Shown: piece after piece, positions 1 to 7,657 of the stretch
Layout of the letters: each line of letters begins with the position of its first letter
Position numbering within the stretch: the stretch's first letter is position 1
From: Clostridia bacterium
GTDB taxonomy: Bacteria > Bacillota > Clostridia > Oscillospirales > CAG-272
Direction: 5' to 3'
NCBI GenBank assembly: GCA_017414385.1
Contig: JAFQMO010000079.1
Coordinates: forward strand, 1 to 39,798
Length of the DNA: 39,798 bases
The notes under the pieces: generated by a model
Seen by the model: only the letters and a program-made list of their open reading frames with translations
Database searches by the model: none
Told to the model about the DNA's origin: nothing
Program-made: the position numbers and the translations under genes

Positions 1-180
1 CCCGATGCAGATGAGCGGATTCTCTCCGCGTGTTCCGAGAATATAACGGTATTCCAGATATTTGCAGGGAACATACAGCCAGCGGTCGCGATCATAGCTC
101 TGTATACCGTTCTCCTCGGTCAGCGCATCTGCGAATGAGAGGATCTTCAGTGCTGCTGTCGGTGTCTGCGGAATGTGCAT
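1..180 (-). CDS. DUF1643 family protein, N-terminal part (runs off left edge)
   Basis: Reading leftward from ATG at 180-178 gives 60 codons that run off the window edge. The translation ends in YRYILGTRGENPLICIG, which resembles the conserved core of DUF1643 proteins just before their usual NPSTA-like motif, and that motif would lie outside the window. The family has no firmly established function. A GAGG ribosome binding site lies just upstream, and a near-consensus promoter sits at 217-245, so the start is well supported. The gene is transcribed away from lon. Family assignment rests on this short segment only. Confidence 0.65.
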   Translation of the reverse strand, partial: MHIPQTPTAALKILSFADALTEENGIQSYDRDRWLYVPCKYLEYRYILGTRGENPLICIG

Positions 181-216
181 GATGGTTTCCTCGTTTTTTT
201 GTATCATTTTGTGTTC

Positions 217-245
217 AGTATAGCACAAAGCGCACCGTTTGTCAA
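217..245 (-). promoter_or_regulatory. SigmaA-type promoter of the DUF1643 gene
   Basis: On the minus strand, TTGACA (245-240), a 17-base spacer and TATACT (222-217) form a near-perfect vegetative promoter. The -10 also has an upstream TG (TGCTATACT). The start of transcription would be about 30 bases before the ATG at 180. Confidence 0.8.
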
Positions 246-393
246 TTTGTCGCAAAAAACTTTTGTATAAAAACCGTGAAAATTACACCGTGTTTTCAAA
301 ATCATAAAACGAATCGTGAATTTTATAAAAATGAGAATACGGAGTTGCTTGAGTGTTACAAAAAAATATCGAAAAAATTGTTGAAAATGGATA

Positions 394-422
394 TTTACAA
401 AAAAGGGATTTCCGTGTATAAT
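394..422 (+). promoter_or_regulatory. Upstream promoter P1 of the lon control region
   Basis: TTTACA (394-399), a 17-base spacer and TATAAT (417-422) form a strong vegetative promoter. The predicted start is near 429, more than 330 bases before lon. Two terminator-like hairpins lie immediately downstream, so P1 may make a short RNA or an attenuated lon leader rather than directly driving lon. Confidence 0.7.
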
Positions 423-429
423 AATTAGG

Positions 430-470
430 CAAGTTTGGGGAGTGAAATATCCCGGTCTTGTGTTTTTTTT
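430..470 (+). terminator. Terminator-like hairpin right after P1
   Basis: CAAGTTTGGG (430-439) pairs with CCCGGTCTTG (451-460), allowing two G-T pairs and one mismatch. The loop is 11 bases, and TG then eight T (463-470) follow. It would begin almost at the predicted P1 start point, so the terminated transcript would be only about 40 nt. Confidence 0.45.
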
Positions 471-479
471 CAAAAGAAT

Positions 480-578
480 CAACAGACTTTGTGCAGTGTA
501 TGGAAATATCAATCTTATGATATCGATCCGATCACAACGGGTGTACCGTATGCGCTTGACAGTCTGTTGCTTTTTTTT
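480..578 (+). terminator. Second terminator-like inverted repeat upstream of lon
   Basis: CAACAGACT (480-488) is perfectly complementary to AGTCTGTTG (561-569), and eight T (571-578) follow. The 72-base interior is large for a plain terminator, so this could be a structured RNA closed by a stem. No protein gene that would need a terminator lies upstream on this strand. Confidence 0.4.
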
Positions 579-619
579 GCGCCAATCGGTAAAAAATCTG
601 TGAATTTTTGGCGTATACA

Positions 620-648
620 TGGAAATCAAAAGAAAACTATGTTATAAT
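620..648 (+). promoter_or_regulatory. Proximal lon promoter P2 (extended -10)
   Basis: TGTTATAAT (640-648) is an extended -10 element. The -35 at 620-625 (TGGAAA) is weak. The start would be near 655, about 110 bases before the lon ATG and downstream of both terminator-like hairpins, so P2 is the likelier lon promoter. I see no CIRCE or CtsR heat-shock operator here. Confidence 0.6.
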
Positions 649-764
649 ATTTGGTATGTATTTGATAGAACCGTGTTGAGAAATCGATACAGAAGAAAAC
701 GTTTTTTGTCGTGCCTAGACTGTATTTTTACGATGGCACTTACATATTGCATAAGGAGAACCAA

Positions 765-3257
765 ATGGCAATTACTACAGAAAAATTAGAAATGAAATCT
801 CTTCCGTGTGTACCGCTGAGAGGCGTGGTCGTGTTTCCGCAGATTCCGATCAGCATCGAGACCACCGATAAGCGGTGGGTCCATGTATGTGAAACGGCAT
901 CTGCCGGCAATACAGAGGTCCTGTTTGTTACGCAAAAGGAAATGATGCCTGAGGATCCCGCAGAGAAGGATCTTTTCCGCGTGGGTACTGCTGCAAGGAT
1001 CAAGCAGCTGATCAAGCTTCCCGACGGGACGGCGAGGATCCTTGTTGACGGTACCGCCCGTATGGAAATCACCTCTTTTGTGTTCGGCACAAGCGGAATC
1101 ACGGCAATGGGCTTTGTCCGTTTCCTGAACATCGATGCCGCAGGCGGTATTCATAGTGAGGCTTTGCTTTTGAATACCGTAAAATCGGTTGAAAAGATGG
1201 CGCATTTTCTGCCCAAAACATCCAAGGAGCTTTTGATGACCGTTCGCGGCATCAAGGAGCCGGGGCTGCTCGCAGATTTTATTGCATCCAACGTTCTTGT
1301 GAAATATACCGATAAGCAGGCTGTCCTTGAGGAACCGAATCCCGTGAAACGCCTTGAGCTTGTGAATGTGCTTTTGGAGAGCGAGGAGGAGATTTTGCGT
1401 ACCGAGCAGGATATTCACGCGAAGGTACGTCAGCAGATCGAACAAAATCAGCGCAGTTATTATCTGCGTGAGCAGCTGAAGATCATTCAGAATGAGTTAA
1501 AGGGGGATAATCCGCTTCTGTTCGGAGACGAAGAGGGTGAGGATGGCGAGTCTCTTTATGATGACGATGCCGATGAGCTCTCCGAGTATTCGGAGAAGAT
1601 CCGCCGCTGCACCGAGGGCGCACCTGCCGAGGTACGGCAGAAGATGCTCAAGGAGTTGAAGCGCCTTTCCAAGATCCCCTATGGTGCAGCCGAGGGAAAT
1701 GTGCTTCGCAATTATCTGGATGTGACGCTGGAATACCCTTGGACAAAGAAAACGAAGGACCGTGTCGATGTCAAGGCGGCACGAAAGGTTCTGGATGCCG
1801 ACCATGACGGGATGGAAAAGGTAAAGGAGCGTATCTTGGAGTACCTTGCCGTACGCCAGCTCAACCCCGATGTCCGCAATCAGATTCTGTGTCTGGTCGG
1901 ACCGCCCGGTGTCGGTAAAACGTCGATTGCCGCATCCATTGCACGTGCGCTGAATCGTAAATATGTCCGTGTTTCGCTCGGCGGTATCCGTGATGAGGCT
2001 GACATCCGCGGCCACAGAAAGACGTATATCGGTGCGATGCCCGGCAGAATCGTCAATGCGATCACAGAGGCAGGTGTCAACAACCCCTTGATCCTGCTTG
2101 ATGAGCTTGATAAGCTGACACGGGATACCCATGGTGACCCTGCGTCCGCACTGCTTGAGGTGCTTGATGCTGAGCAGAACAAGACCTTCCGTGATCATTT
2201 CATGGAGCTGCCAATCGACCTCTCCGATTGTATGTTTATCGCGACAGCAAATACTTTGGATACGGTCCCCGCACCGCTGCTTGACAGAGTTGAGGTGATT
2301 CGCCTCCCTTCCTATACGAGAGCGGAAAAGCACGCGATCGCAACACACCATCTTATCGGAAAGCAGTGTAAGCGTCACGGACTTAACCGTCGTATCCTAC
2401 GCATCTCCGATGAGGCGCTGTACGATATTATCGACTTTTATACAACAGAGGCGGGTGTCCGTCAGCTGGAGCGTGAGATCGCATCTCTCTGCCGTAAAGC
2501 GGCGATGAAGATCTCCGATGAGGGTGTCAAGAGCTGCTCCGTTACACGGGAGAACCTGACCTCCTATTTGGGCAAGCATAAGGTCAAGCCCGAGCAGATC
2601 GCTGCGCAGAATGAGGTTGGTGTCGTCAATGGTCTTGCTTACACGGAGGCAGGCGGCGATATGCTGAAGATCGAGGTCTCCGTAACGCCCGGAAACGGTC
2701 ATATCGAGCTGACAGGTTCCCTCGGCGATGTGATGAAGGAGTCTGCGCGCACTGCGATCACGTTCGTTCGCAGCAGAACAGAGCAATACGGTATTGATCC
2801 TGATTTTTATAAGAACTGTGATATTCATATCCATGTGCCCGAGGGAGCAGTTCCAAAGGACGGTCCTTCCGCGGGCGTTACGATGACAACGGCGCTCATC
2901 AGTGAGCTTTCCGGACGGGCAGTCCGTCGGGACGTTGCGATGACGGGAGAGATCTCCCTGCGCGGACGTGTGATGGCGATCGGCGGCTTGCGCGAGAAAA
3001 CGATGGCAGCTTATAAGGCCGGGGTCAAGGTGATCTGCATTCCCGCAGAGAACATTCCCGATCTTGATGACGTGGCTCCGGTTGTTATGGAGAATATTAC
3101 GTTTTATCCGTGCTCACATGTGGACGAGGTCCTCGCGATCGCACTGACAGAGGAGCGGCCTGAGCAGACCTGTCTGTCCTTGATCCCCGAGCCGCTGATG
3201 ACGGTTTCCGGTACAACGGGATTTCCCACGGCAAGTGTCGGTGCTGAGCATAAATAA
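765..3257 (+). CDS. lon: ATP-dependent protease Lon (LonA type)
   Basis: Lon is a cytosolic AAA+ serine protease that unfolds and degrades damaged and regulatory proteins. The 830-residue product has the LonA order: an N-terminal substrate-binding domain, a central coiled region, an AAA+ module and a C-terminal protease. The Walker A GPPGVGKT lies at residues 379-386. The catalytic serine is Ser702 in DGPSAG and the lysine is Lys745, the 43-residue spacing seen in the family. An acidic stretch near residues 248-270 and a divergent tail of about 35 residues after the protease domain are not typical core sequence. I chose ATG at 765 because AAGGAG (753-758) precedes it. An in-frame GTG at 711 has no ribosome binding site. 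engB follows after 36 bases and is probably cotranscribed. Confidence 0.96.
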   Translation: MAITTEKLEMKSLPCVPLRGVVVFPQIPISIETTDKRWVHVCETASAGNTEVLFVTQKEMMPEDPAEKDLFRVGTAARIKQLIKLPDGTARILVDGTARMEITSFVFGTSGITAMGFVRFLNIDAAGGIHSEALLLNTVKSVEKMAHFLPKTSKELLMTVRGIKEPGLLADFIASNVLVKYTDKQAVLEEPNPVKRLELVNVLLESEEEILRTEQDIHAKVRQQIEQNQRSYYLREQLKIIQNELKGDNPLLFGDEEGEDGESLYDDDADELSEYSEKIRRCTEGAPAEVRQKMLKELKRLSKIPYGAAEGNVLRNYLDVTLEYPWTKKTKDRVDVKAARKVLDADHDGMEKVKERILEYLAVRQLNPDVRNQILCLVGPPGVGKTSIAASIARALNRKYVRVSLGGIRDEADIRGHRKTYIGAMPGRIVNAITEAGVNNPLILLDELDKLTRDTHGDPASALLEVLDAEQNKTFRDHFMELPIDLSDCMFIATANTLDTVPAPLLDRVEVIRLPSYTRAEKHAIATHHLIGKQCKRHGLNRRILRISDEALYDIIDFYTTEAGVRQLEREIASLCRKAAMKISDEGVKSCSVTRENLTSYLGKHKVKPEQIAAQNEVGVVNGLAYTEAGGDMLKIEVSVTPGNGHIELTGSLGDVMKESARTAITFVRSRTEQYGIDPDFYKNCDIHIHVPEGAVPKDGPSAGVTMTTALISELSGRAVRRDVAMTGEISLRGRVMAIGGLREKTMAAYKAGVKVICIPAENIPDLDDVAPVVMENITFYPCSHVDEVLAIALTEERPEQTCLSLIPEPLMTVSGTTGFPTASVGAEHK

Positions 3258-3293
3258 GTATTTGGATATGTATAAGAAATGAGAGGTGCCGGT

Positions 3294-3887
3294 ATGGCAT
3301 TGAATCTGCAAAATGTAAATCTTGTCATGAGCGCGGGCTTCGCTTCGCAGTTTCCGCAGACAGCGCTTCCGCAGATCGCCTTTTCGGGCAGATCAAACGT
3401 CGGAAAAAGCACGCTGATCAATCTGCTTTTGGGCAGAAAGAGCCTTGCGCGAGTTTCGGGATCACCCGGAAAAACGATCACGGCGAATTTTTATGAGATC
3501 GACCGTCAGCTGTACCTTGTAGATCTGCCGGGATACGGCTTTGCAAAGCGTCCGTCCTCCGAAAAGGAAAAATGGAGCGAGCTGATGGGGGCGTATTTTG
3601 ACAACAATCCCCATCTGAAGCTGGTCATTCAGCTCATTGATCTCAAGGTTGGTCCGACAAAGGATGACGACCAGATGCTTGCATGGCTTGCGGAAACACG
3701 CACGCCTTATATCATCGCGGCAACGAAGGCAGACAAGCTGAATGTAACCGATAGAAAAAAGAATCTGGATCTTTTGTCTGAGGATCAGATGGTCCTTGAG
3801 GGGACACATGTGATCGCCTGCTCTTCTCTGAAGGGAGAGGGGAAGGATGAGATCTGGAGATATATCCGAAAATGTGCGGGCGTTTGA
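3294..3887 (+). CDS. ysxC: Ribosome biogenesis GTP-binding protein YsxC/EngB
   Basis: This essential GTPase acts in assembly of the large ribosomal subunit. The 197-residue product carries the TrmE-Era-EngA-YsxC-type G motifs: G1 GRSNVGKST at 32-40, G3 DLPGYG at 77-82, G4 TKAD at 144-147, and a G5-like SSLKGEG near the C-terminus. The family is usually about 195-200 residues, so it is full length. ATG 3294 is preferred over the in-frame ATG at 3279 because GAGAGG at 3281-3286 gives a seven-base spacing. The lon-engB order is common in Firmicutes. Confidence 0.95.
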   Translation: MALNLQNVNLVMSAGFASQFPQTALPQIAFSGRSNVGKSTLINLLLGRKSLARVSGSPGKTITANFYEIDRQLYLVDLPGYGFAKRPSSEKEKWSELMGAYFDNNPHLKLVIQLIDLKVGPTKDDDQMLAWLAETRTPYIIAATKADKLNVTDRKKNLDLLSEDQMVLEGTHVIACSSLKGEGKDEIWRYIRKCAGV

Positions 3888-3928
3888 TAAGATCGCCGCA
3901 CGGAAATGAAAAGAAATTGGATTGAATC

Positions 3929-4642
3929 ATGTCTACTATTTCACAGTTGTTTTCTGATATTCCGCTTCTGTTGATGCGGATCCCGATCGTGCTGCTTGCG
4001 TTGTCGGCGCATGAAGCGGCGCACGGATATATGGCGTACCGTCTCGGTGATACCACCGCAAAAAGTATGGGGCGCCTGACGCTGAATCCGCTCAAGCATC
4101 TTGATCCGCTTGGTACGATCATGATGTTCCTGTTCGGATTTGGATGGGCAAGACCGGTGCCGATCATGACGCGTCATTTTAAGAAGCCGAAGCGGGACAT
4201 GGCGCTGACGGCGATCGCAGGTCCCATAAGCAATCTGCTGCTTGCCTTGATCGGTGTCTTCTTAAGCAGACTTTTTGTCGCGGTCCTGACGGCTGCAGAT
4301 GTTGTCACCGAATATAACGGAGCGCAGTATATCATGGCGGAAAGCTCCTTTGTGATCAATCTGATCATGTATACCGCCATGTTTTTGGAGCTGTTTTATT
4401 GGTTGAACGTATCGCTTGCGATATTCAATCTGCTTCCGATACCACCGCTTGACGGTTCAAGATTCTTTTTGACATTTTTGCCGACACGGCTGTATTTTGA
4501 GGTCATGCGGTATGAGCACATCATTCGAATCGTTTTGCTTGTTGCTCTGTGGGCAGGCTTTCTTGACCGGCCGCTGCGTTACCTTGTGATGCTGGTTACG
4601 GGTGCCATGAATGCTCTTGTCGGATTGATCCCGTTTTTGTAA
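3929..4642 (+). CDS. Site-2 protease family (M50) membrane metalloprotease
   Basis: The 237-residue product is an integral membrane zinc protease of the compact M50 type often called YwhC-like. The zinc-binding HEAAH lies at residues 28-32 within the first membrane segment. The second conserved motif, NLLPIPPLDG, spans 167-176 and supplies the third zinc ligand at Asp175. About five hydrophobic segments are visible and there is no PDZ or CBS domain. Family members cut substrates inside the membrane, but the target here is unknown. The gene sits just ahead of scpA and scpB, an arrangement frequent in Clostridia. The ribosome binding site before ATG 3929 is weak. Confidence 0.9.
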   Translation: MSTISQLFSDIPLLLMRIPIVLLALSAHEAAHGYMAYRLGDTTAKSMGRLTLNPLKHLDPLGTIMMFLFGFGWARPVPIMTRHFKKPKRDMALTAIAGPISNLLLALIGVFLSRLFVAVLTAADVVTEYNGAQYIMAESSFVINLIMYTAMFLELFYWLNVSLAIFNLLPIPPLDGSRFFLTFLPTRLYFEVMRYEHIIRIVLLVALWAGFLDRPLRYLVMLVTGAMNALVGLIPFL

Positions 4643-4681
4643 GTCGGATTTTTTACAAGCAAGGAGGGAAGAAAGCTTCCC

Positions 4682-5524
4682 ATGACCGAAATATTGACCT
4701 ATAAGATCGATACCTTTGAGGGGCCGCTCGACCTTCTTCTGACGTTGATCGCAAAAAATAAAATGGAGATCGCGGATATCAAGATCGCGGTGATCCTGGA
4801 GCAGTATATGGCGTATCTTGAACGCATGAAGTGCATGGATATGGAGATCGCCGGGGAATTTATTGTTATGGCCTCGGAGCTGATGCTCATCAAGAGCAGA
4901 ATGCTTTTGCCGAAGGCTGAGGATCCCGATGAGGAGGATCCGCGTGCACGTTTGGCGGCCGCGCTCTTAGCGTACCGTCAGGCAAAGGAAGCATCGCAGT
5001 ATCTGGAGGAGCAATACAGTCATTACGGATCCCGATACGTCAAGGATGAGGATGAGGTCCCCGCTGATACAAAGGCTGTTGCACCGCATGATGTGCTGCT
5101 TCTGCAGAAGGCGCTGATCCGTCTTTTCTCAAAAAAAGACCAGGAAGCGCCGTCGCCGATGACCAATATCGCGCCCATTATCAAAAAGAAGATCGTTCCC
5201 GTGTCGGAAAAAATACGGGATGTGGTCAATACGCTTTCCTTGGGTGGAAGTGTTGCATTCGAGGTGCTTTTCGGGTCGGCGCAGTCCAAGAGCGAGATCG
5301 TTGCGATCTTTGTTGCACTGCTGGCCCTTGTCAAGGATGGATATGTTCTGCTTCATGGCGGAGAACCGCTTCTTTCTGAGGAGGATGCATCGGATCCGAT
5401 ATATGATGATTCGCGCGTGCTGTATTGTTCGCTGAATCCCGAAAATACCGTTCCCGATAATTATATGAGCGGCGATCATTCCGAATTTGATCGGAACGAC
5501 GCGGCTGAGGATCCTGTTTTGTGA
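4682..5524 (+). CDS. scpA: Segregation and condensation protein A
   Basis: ScpA is the kleisin subunit that bridges the heads of the SMC dimer in the chromosome condensation complex. The N-terminal IDTFEGPLDLLLTLI (near residues 9-23) is the family signature for SMC contact. The C-terminal part (about 180-225, with VAFEVLFGSAQSKSEIV) matches the winged-helix SMC-head contact. At 280 residues it is slightly longer than usual, with an acidic tail of about 45 residues. AAGGAGG (4661-4667) lies 14 bases before the ATG, a long spacing. scpB follows 57 bases downstream and encodes the partner protein. Confidence 0.94.
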   Translation: MTEILTYKIDTFEGPLDLLLTLIAKNKMEIADIKIAVILEQYMAYLERMKCMDMEIAGEFIVMASELMLIKSRMLLPKAEDPDEEDPRARLAAALLAYRQAKEASQYLEEQYSHYGSRYVKDEDEVPADTKAVAPHDVLLLQKALIRLFSKKDQEAPSPMTNIAPIIKKKIVPVSEKIRDVVNTLSLGGSVAFEVLFGSAQSKSEIVAIFVALLALVKDGYVLLHGGEPLLSEEDASDPIYDDSRVLYCSLNPENTVPDNYMSGDHSEFDRNDAAEDPVL

Positions 5525-5581
5525 AGAACCATCAAGTACATGACAACGGAAAGGCGCTTTTGACAAGCGAGGGTTGATAAT

Positions 5582-6217
5582 ATGACCGAATCGGAAAACA
5601 TCAAGGATATTGCTGCTGCAGGTACAGCGGAAGAACTGATATTGAGTGCAGACGGTGTCCGTATGGCAGTGGAAGCGATCCTTTTTGCAGCGGGACACCC
5701 TATGACATATGAAAAGATTGCCGATGCAGTCGGAATTTCGACTGAGGAGGCAGAGGCTTGTGCGGATGAGCTGCAGATGATGTATGAAGGAAGAGGGATC
5801 CAGCTGATCAAGCTTCAGCAGGGATGTCAGCTTGTAACCAAAGAGCCCTTTTTGCCTTACATCCGTAAAGCATTGGGCATCAGACGCGGCGGTAATCTTT
5901 CCCGCGCTTCGCTTGAGACGCTTGCAATTATTGCGTATCATCAGCCCGTGACACGTTCCTACGTGGATGAGGTACGCGGTGTGGATACGGGATATGTTGT
6001 ATCTTCCTTGGTTGAAAAGGGACTGATCGCATCCAAGGGACGGCTGGATGTTCCCGGCAGACCGACTCTGTACGGTACGACGGACGCTTTTCTGCGTGTG
6101 TTTGGTCTGGAATCGATCGAGCAGCTGCCGCCGATGTCGCTGTTTTTACAGAAGAACGAGGACGGCAAGGATCCCGATGCGTCGGCAGAGCTTCTTGAGG
6201 AATCGGTAGCTGACTGA
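5582..6217 (+). CDS. scpB: Segregation and condensation protein B
   Basis: ScpB forms dimers that bind the ScpA linker in the SMC-ScpAB complex. The 211-residue product has the two tandem winged-helix domains of the family. Recognisable segments are EAILFAAGHPMTYEKIA near residue 31, and LETLAIIAYHQPVTRSYVDE followed by RGVDTGYVVSSLVEKGLI around 105-145. The GRPTLYGTT motif near 158 is strongly conserved. A 15-residue acidic tail ends the protein. Its position directly after scpA supports the call. Confidence 0.94.
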   Translation: MTESENIKDIAAAGTAEELILSADGVRMAVEAILFAAGHPMTYEKIADAVGISTEEAEACADELQMMYEGRGIQLIKLQQGCQLVTKEPFLPYIRKALGIRRGGNLSRASLETLAIIAYHQPVTRSYVDEVRGVDTGYVVSSLVEKGLIASKGRLDVPGRPTLYGTTDAFLRVFGLESIEQLPPMSLFLQKNEDGKDPDASAELLEESVAD

Positions 6218-6254
6218 TCGCGGGGAAACATCGTTTGGGGAGGAGTGACACGGA

Positions 6255-7049
6255 ATGAAGATCGTGGGGATCGTTCTGGCATGCTTGGCGGCGTTGGTTG
6301 TGCTGTTGTTTGTGATTCCCATCCACATCATTTGTAGATTTTCGACCGATCGACAGATGGATTTTACTGTTGCGCTCCGTGTCCTGTTTGTGAAAATTCC
6401 GCTGCTTCCGAAAAAGAAAAGACTCCCCAATCTTAAAAGGTTCCGAAAAAGGGAGCTGAAGAAACGGATCGAAAAACAGCAGAAGAGGCTTGCAGCGAAA
6501 GAAAAGAAAAAGAGGCGCAAGCTGCAAAAACAGCTGAACAAAAAGAAGAAAGCAAAACAAAGGAAGAACCAAGCAGTAAAAGCAAAACCGAAGCGCAGTG
6601 TGATGCATATCATCAAGCTTGTACTTGCATTGGTGAAAAACTTATTCGAACGATTCGGAAAATATCTGCGCGTAAAAATACATTATCTCGATATTACCGC
6701 GGCAGCGCCGGATCCGGCAGCAGCAGCTGTTATGTACGGCGGTATCTATGCGGTCATGGAAACGGTATGGACCTTGATCTCGGGGTGTCGGAATTTTGCG
6801 AAAATGAAAAAAAGCGATATTTCGATCCGCTCCGATTTTCTTGAACAAAAGCCGTCGGTAGCCGGTAAGATCACATTTTCGATCTGTCTTTGGCAGATCG
6901 CACTGACGGCGATCCTTGCAGGGAAAACAGCGCTCTCAATGGAGCATGAGCGTAATAAAAATGAAACTGCAAAGGAACGTGAGGCGCGTCTGCAGGCAGA
7001 AGCGGAAGCACGCGCGGCGCTCGTTCATGAGCTGAAAAACGGAAAATAA
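6255..7049 (+). CDS. DUF2953 domain protein, membrane anchored, very basic linker
   Basis: The 264-residue product starts with a hydrophobic segment (residues 3-27). A Lys/Arg-rich stretch at about 53-114, likely helical, follows. A DUF2953-type region then begins with HIIKLVLALVKNLFERFGK and contains LDITAAAPDPAAAAVMYGGI. The role of the family is unknown. In Clostridia it is often found next to ytfJ, as here, where ytfJ starts 26 bases downstream, and this hints at a sporulation or envelope role. The basic stretch would face the cytoplasm or bind acidic partners, which is inference. A GGGAGGAG ribosome binding site precedes ATG 6255. Confidence 0.75.
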   Translation: MKIVGIVLACLAALVVLLFVIPIHIICRFSTDRQMDFTVALRVLFVKIPLLPKKKRLPNLKRFRKRELKKRIEKQQKRLAAKEKKKRRKLQKQLNKKKKAKQRKNQAVKAKPKRSVMHIIKLVLALVKNLFERFGKYLRVKIHYLDITAAAPDPAAAAVMYGGIYAVMETVWTLISGCRNFAKMKKSDISIRSDFLEQKPSVAGKITFSICLWQIALTAILAGKTALSMEHERNKNETAKEREARLQAEAEARAALVHELKNGK

Positions 7050-7075
7050 CACTGATTGAAAGTGAGGTATTAGAT

Positions 7076-7555
7076 ATGGCAGAAACCAAAGTAAGCGGTA
7101 TGATCCTGAACGCACTTGAGGACATTCGCAGCATTGTGGATGCAAACACCATTGTAGGAACGCCGATCGATACAAAATCCGGAACGACCATCATCCCGAT
7201 CTCGAAGGTCTCGATGGGCATTGCTTCCGGCGGCGCAGACCTTGAAAGCAAGAAGACAGCAGGAAATTATAATTTCAGCGGCGGCGGTGGATCCGGCGTG
7301 CAGGTTGTTCCTGTTGCATTTCTTGTTGTTCATGCAGATGGCTCTGTTGAGATGATGAACGTCTCAAATCCGACCTCAAAGCCTCCGGCAGATCTTGGAT
7401 ACAACGTATCCTCTTTGGTTGACCGTGTGCCGGAGATCATCGAAAAGATTAAGACGATGATCCCCAAAAAGAAGAAGTCTGACGATACAGACGAGACAGA
7501 GAGCGGCATCGCAAAAACGGTTGATACAGAAGACGGCGAGGCAGACGAATCATAA
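7076..7555 (+). CDS. ytfJ: GerW family sporulation protein YtfJ
   Basis: The 159-residue product matches the YtfJ/GerW family, whose Bacillus member is made in the forespore and affects germination. Typical features are the N-terminal amphipathic segment (residues 7-25), GTPIDTKSGTTIIPISKVSM, the glycine-rich FSGGGGSGVQVVPVAFLVV, and an acidic, serine-rich tail after residue 125. It has no signal peptide. It sits between a DUF2953 gene and dacF, both common partners. An AGTGAGG ribosome binding site precedes the ATG. Confidence 0.9.
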   Translation: MAETKVSGMILNALEDIRSIVDANTIVGTPIDTKSGTTIIPISKVSMGIASGGADLESKKTAGNYNFSGGGGSGVQVVPVAFLVVHADGSVEMMNVSNPTSKPPADLGYNVSSLVDRVPEIIEKIKTMIPKKKKSDDTDETESGIAKTVDTEDGEADES

Positions 7556-7571
7556 ACAACGCCTGTGGCCG

Positions 7572-7600
7572 CATAGATGCAAGTCCCCGATGCATATACT
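7572..7600 (+). promoter_or_regulatory. Candidate sporulation (sigmaE-like) promoter for dacF
   Basis: CATAGAT (7572-7578), a 14-base gap and CATATACT (7593-7600) resemble the sigmaE pattern of ATA, 16-18 bases, then CATACANT, with one mismatch in the -10. It lies about 58 bases before the dacF ATG in the only sizeable gap of this gene run. A 9-mer, TGATACAGT (7602-7610), just downstream recurs before spoIIIAA. Confidence 0.35.
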
Positions 7601-7657
7601 GTGATACAGTTCAGGATCGCCAAACGACGATTGTTGCGGAGAGGGGAATGTGAGGTC

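Noticed and set aside
204..647. Open frames on both strands in the lon upstream region
   Set aside because: They overlap promoters and terminator-like hairpins, and their translations are rich in residues typical of AT-rich non-coding DNA.
711..764. Upstream GTG start that would add 18 residues to Lon
   Set aside because: No ribosome binding site before 711. AAGGAG at 753-758 is correctly spaced for ATG 765, where the Lon-like sequence begins.
1497..2378. A 293-codon open frame antisense to lon
   Set aside because: It covers the Lon AAA+ module on the other strand and shows no family features or start signals.
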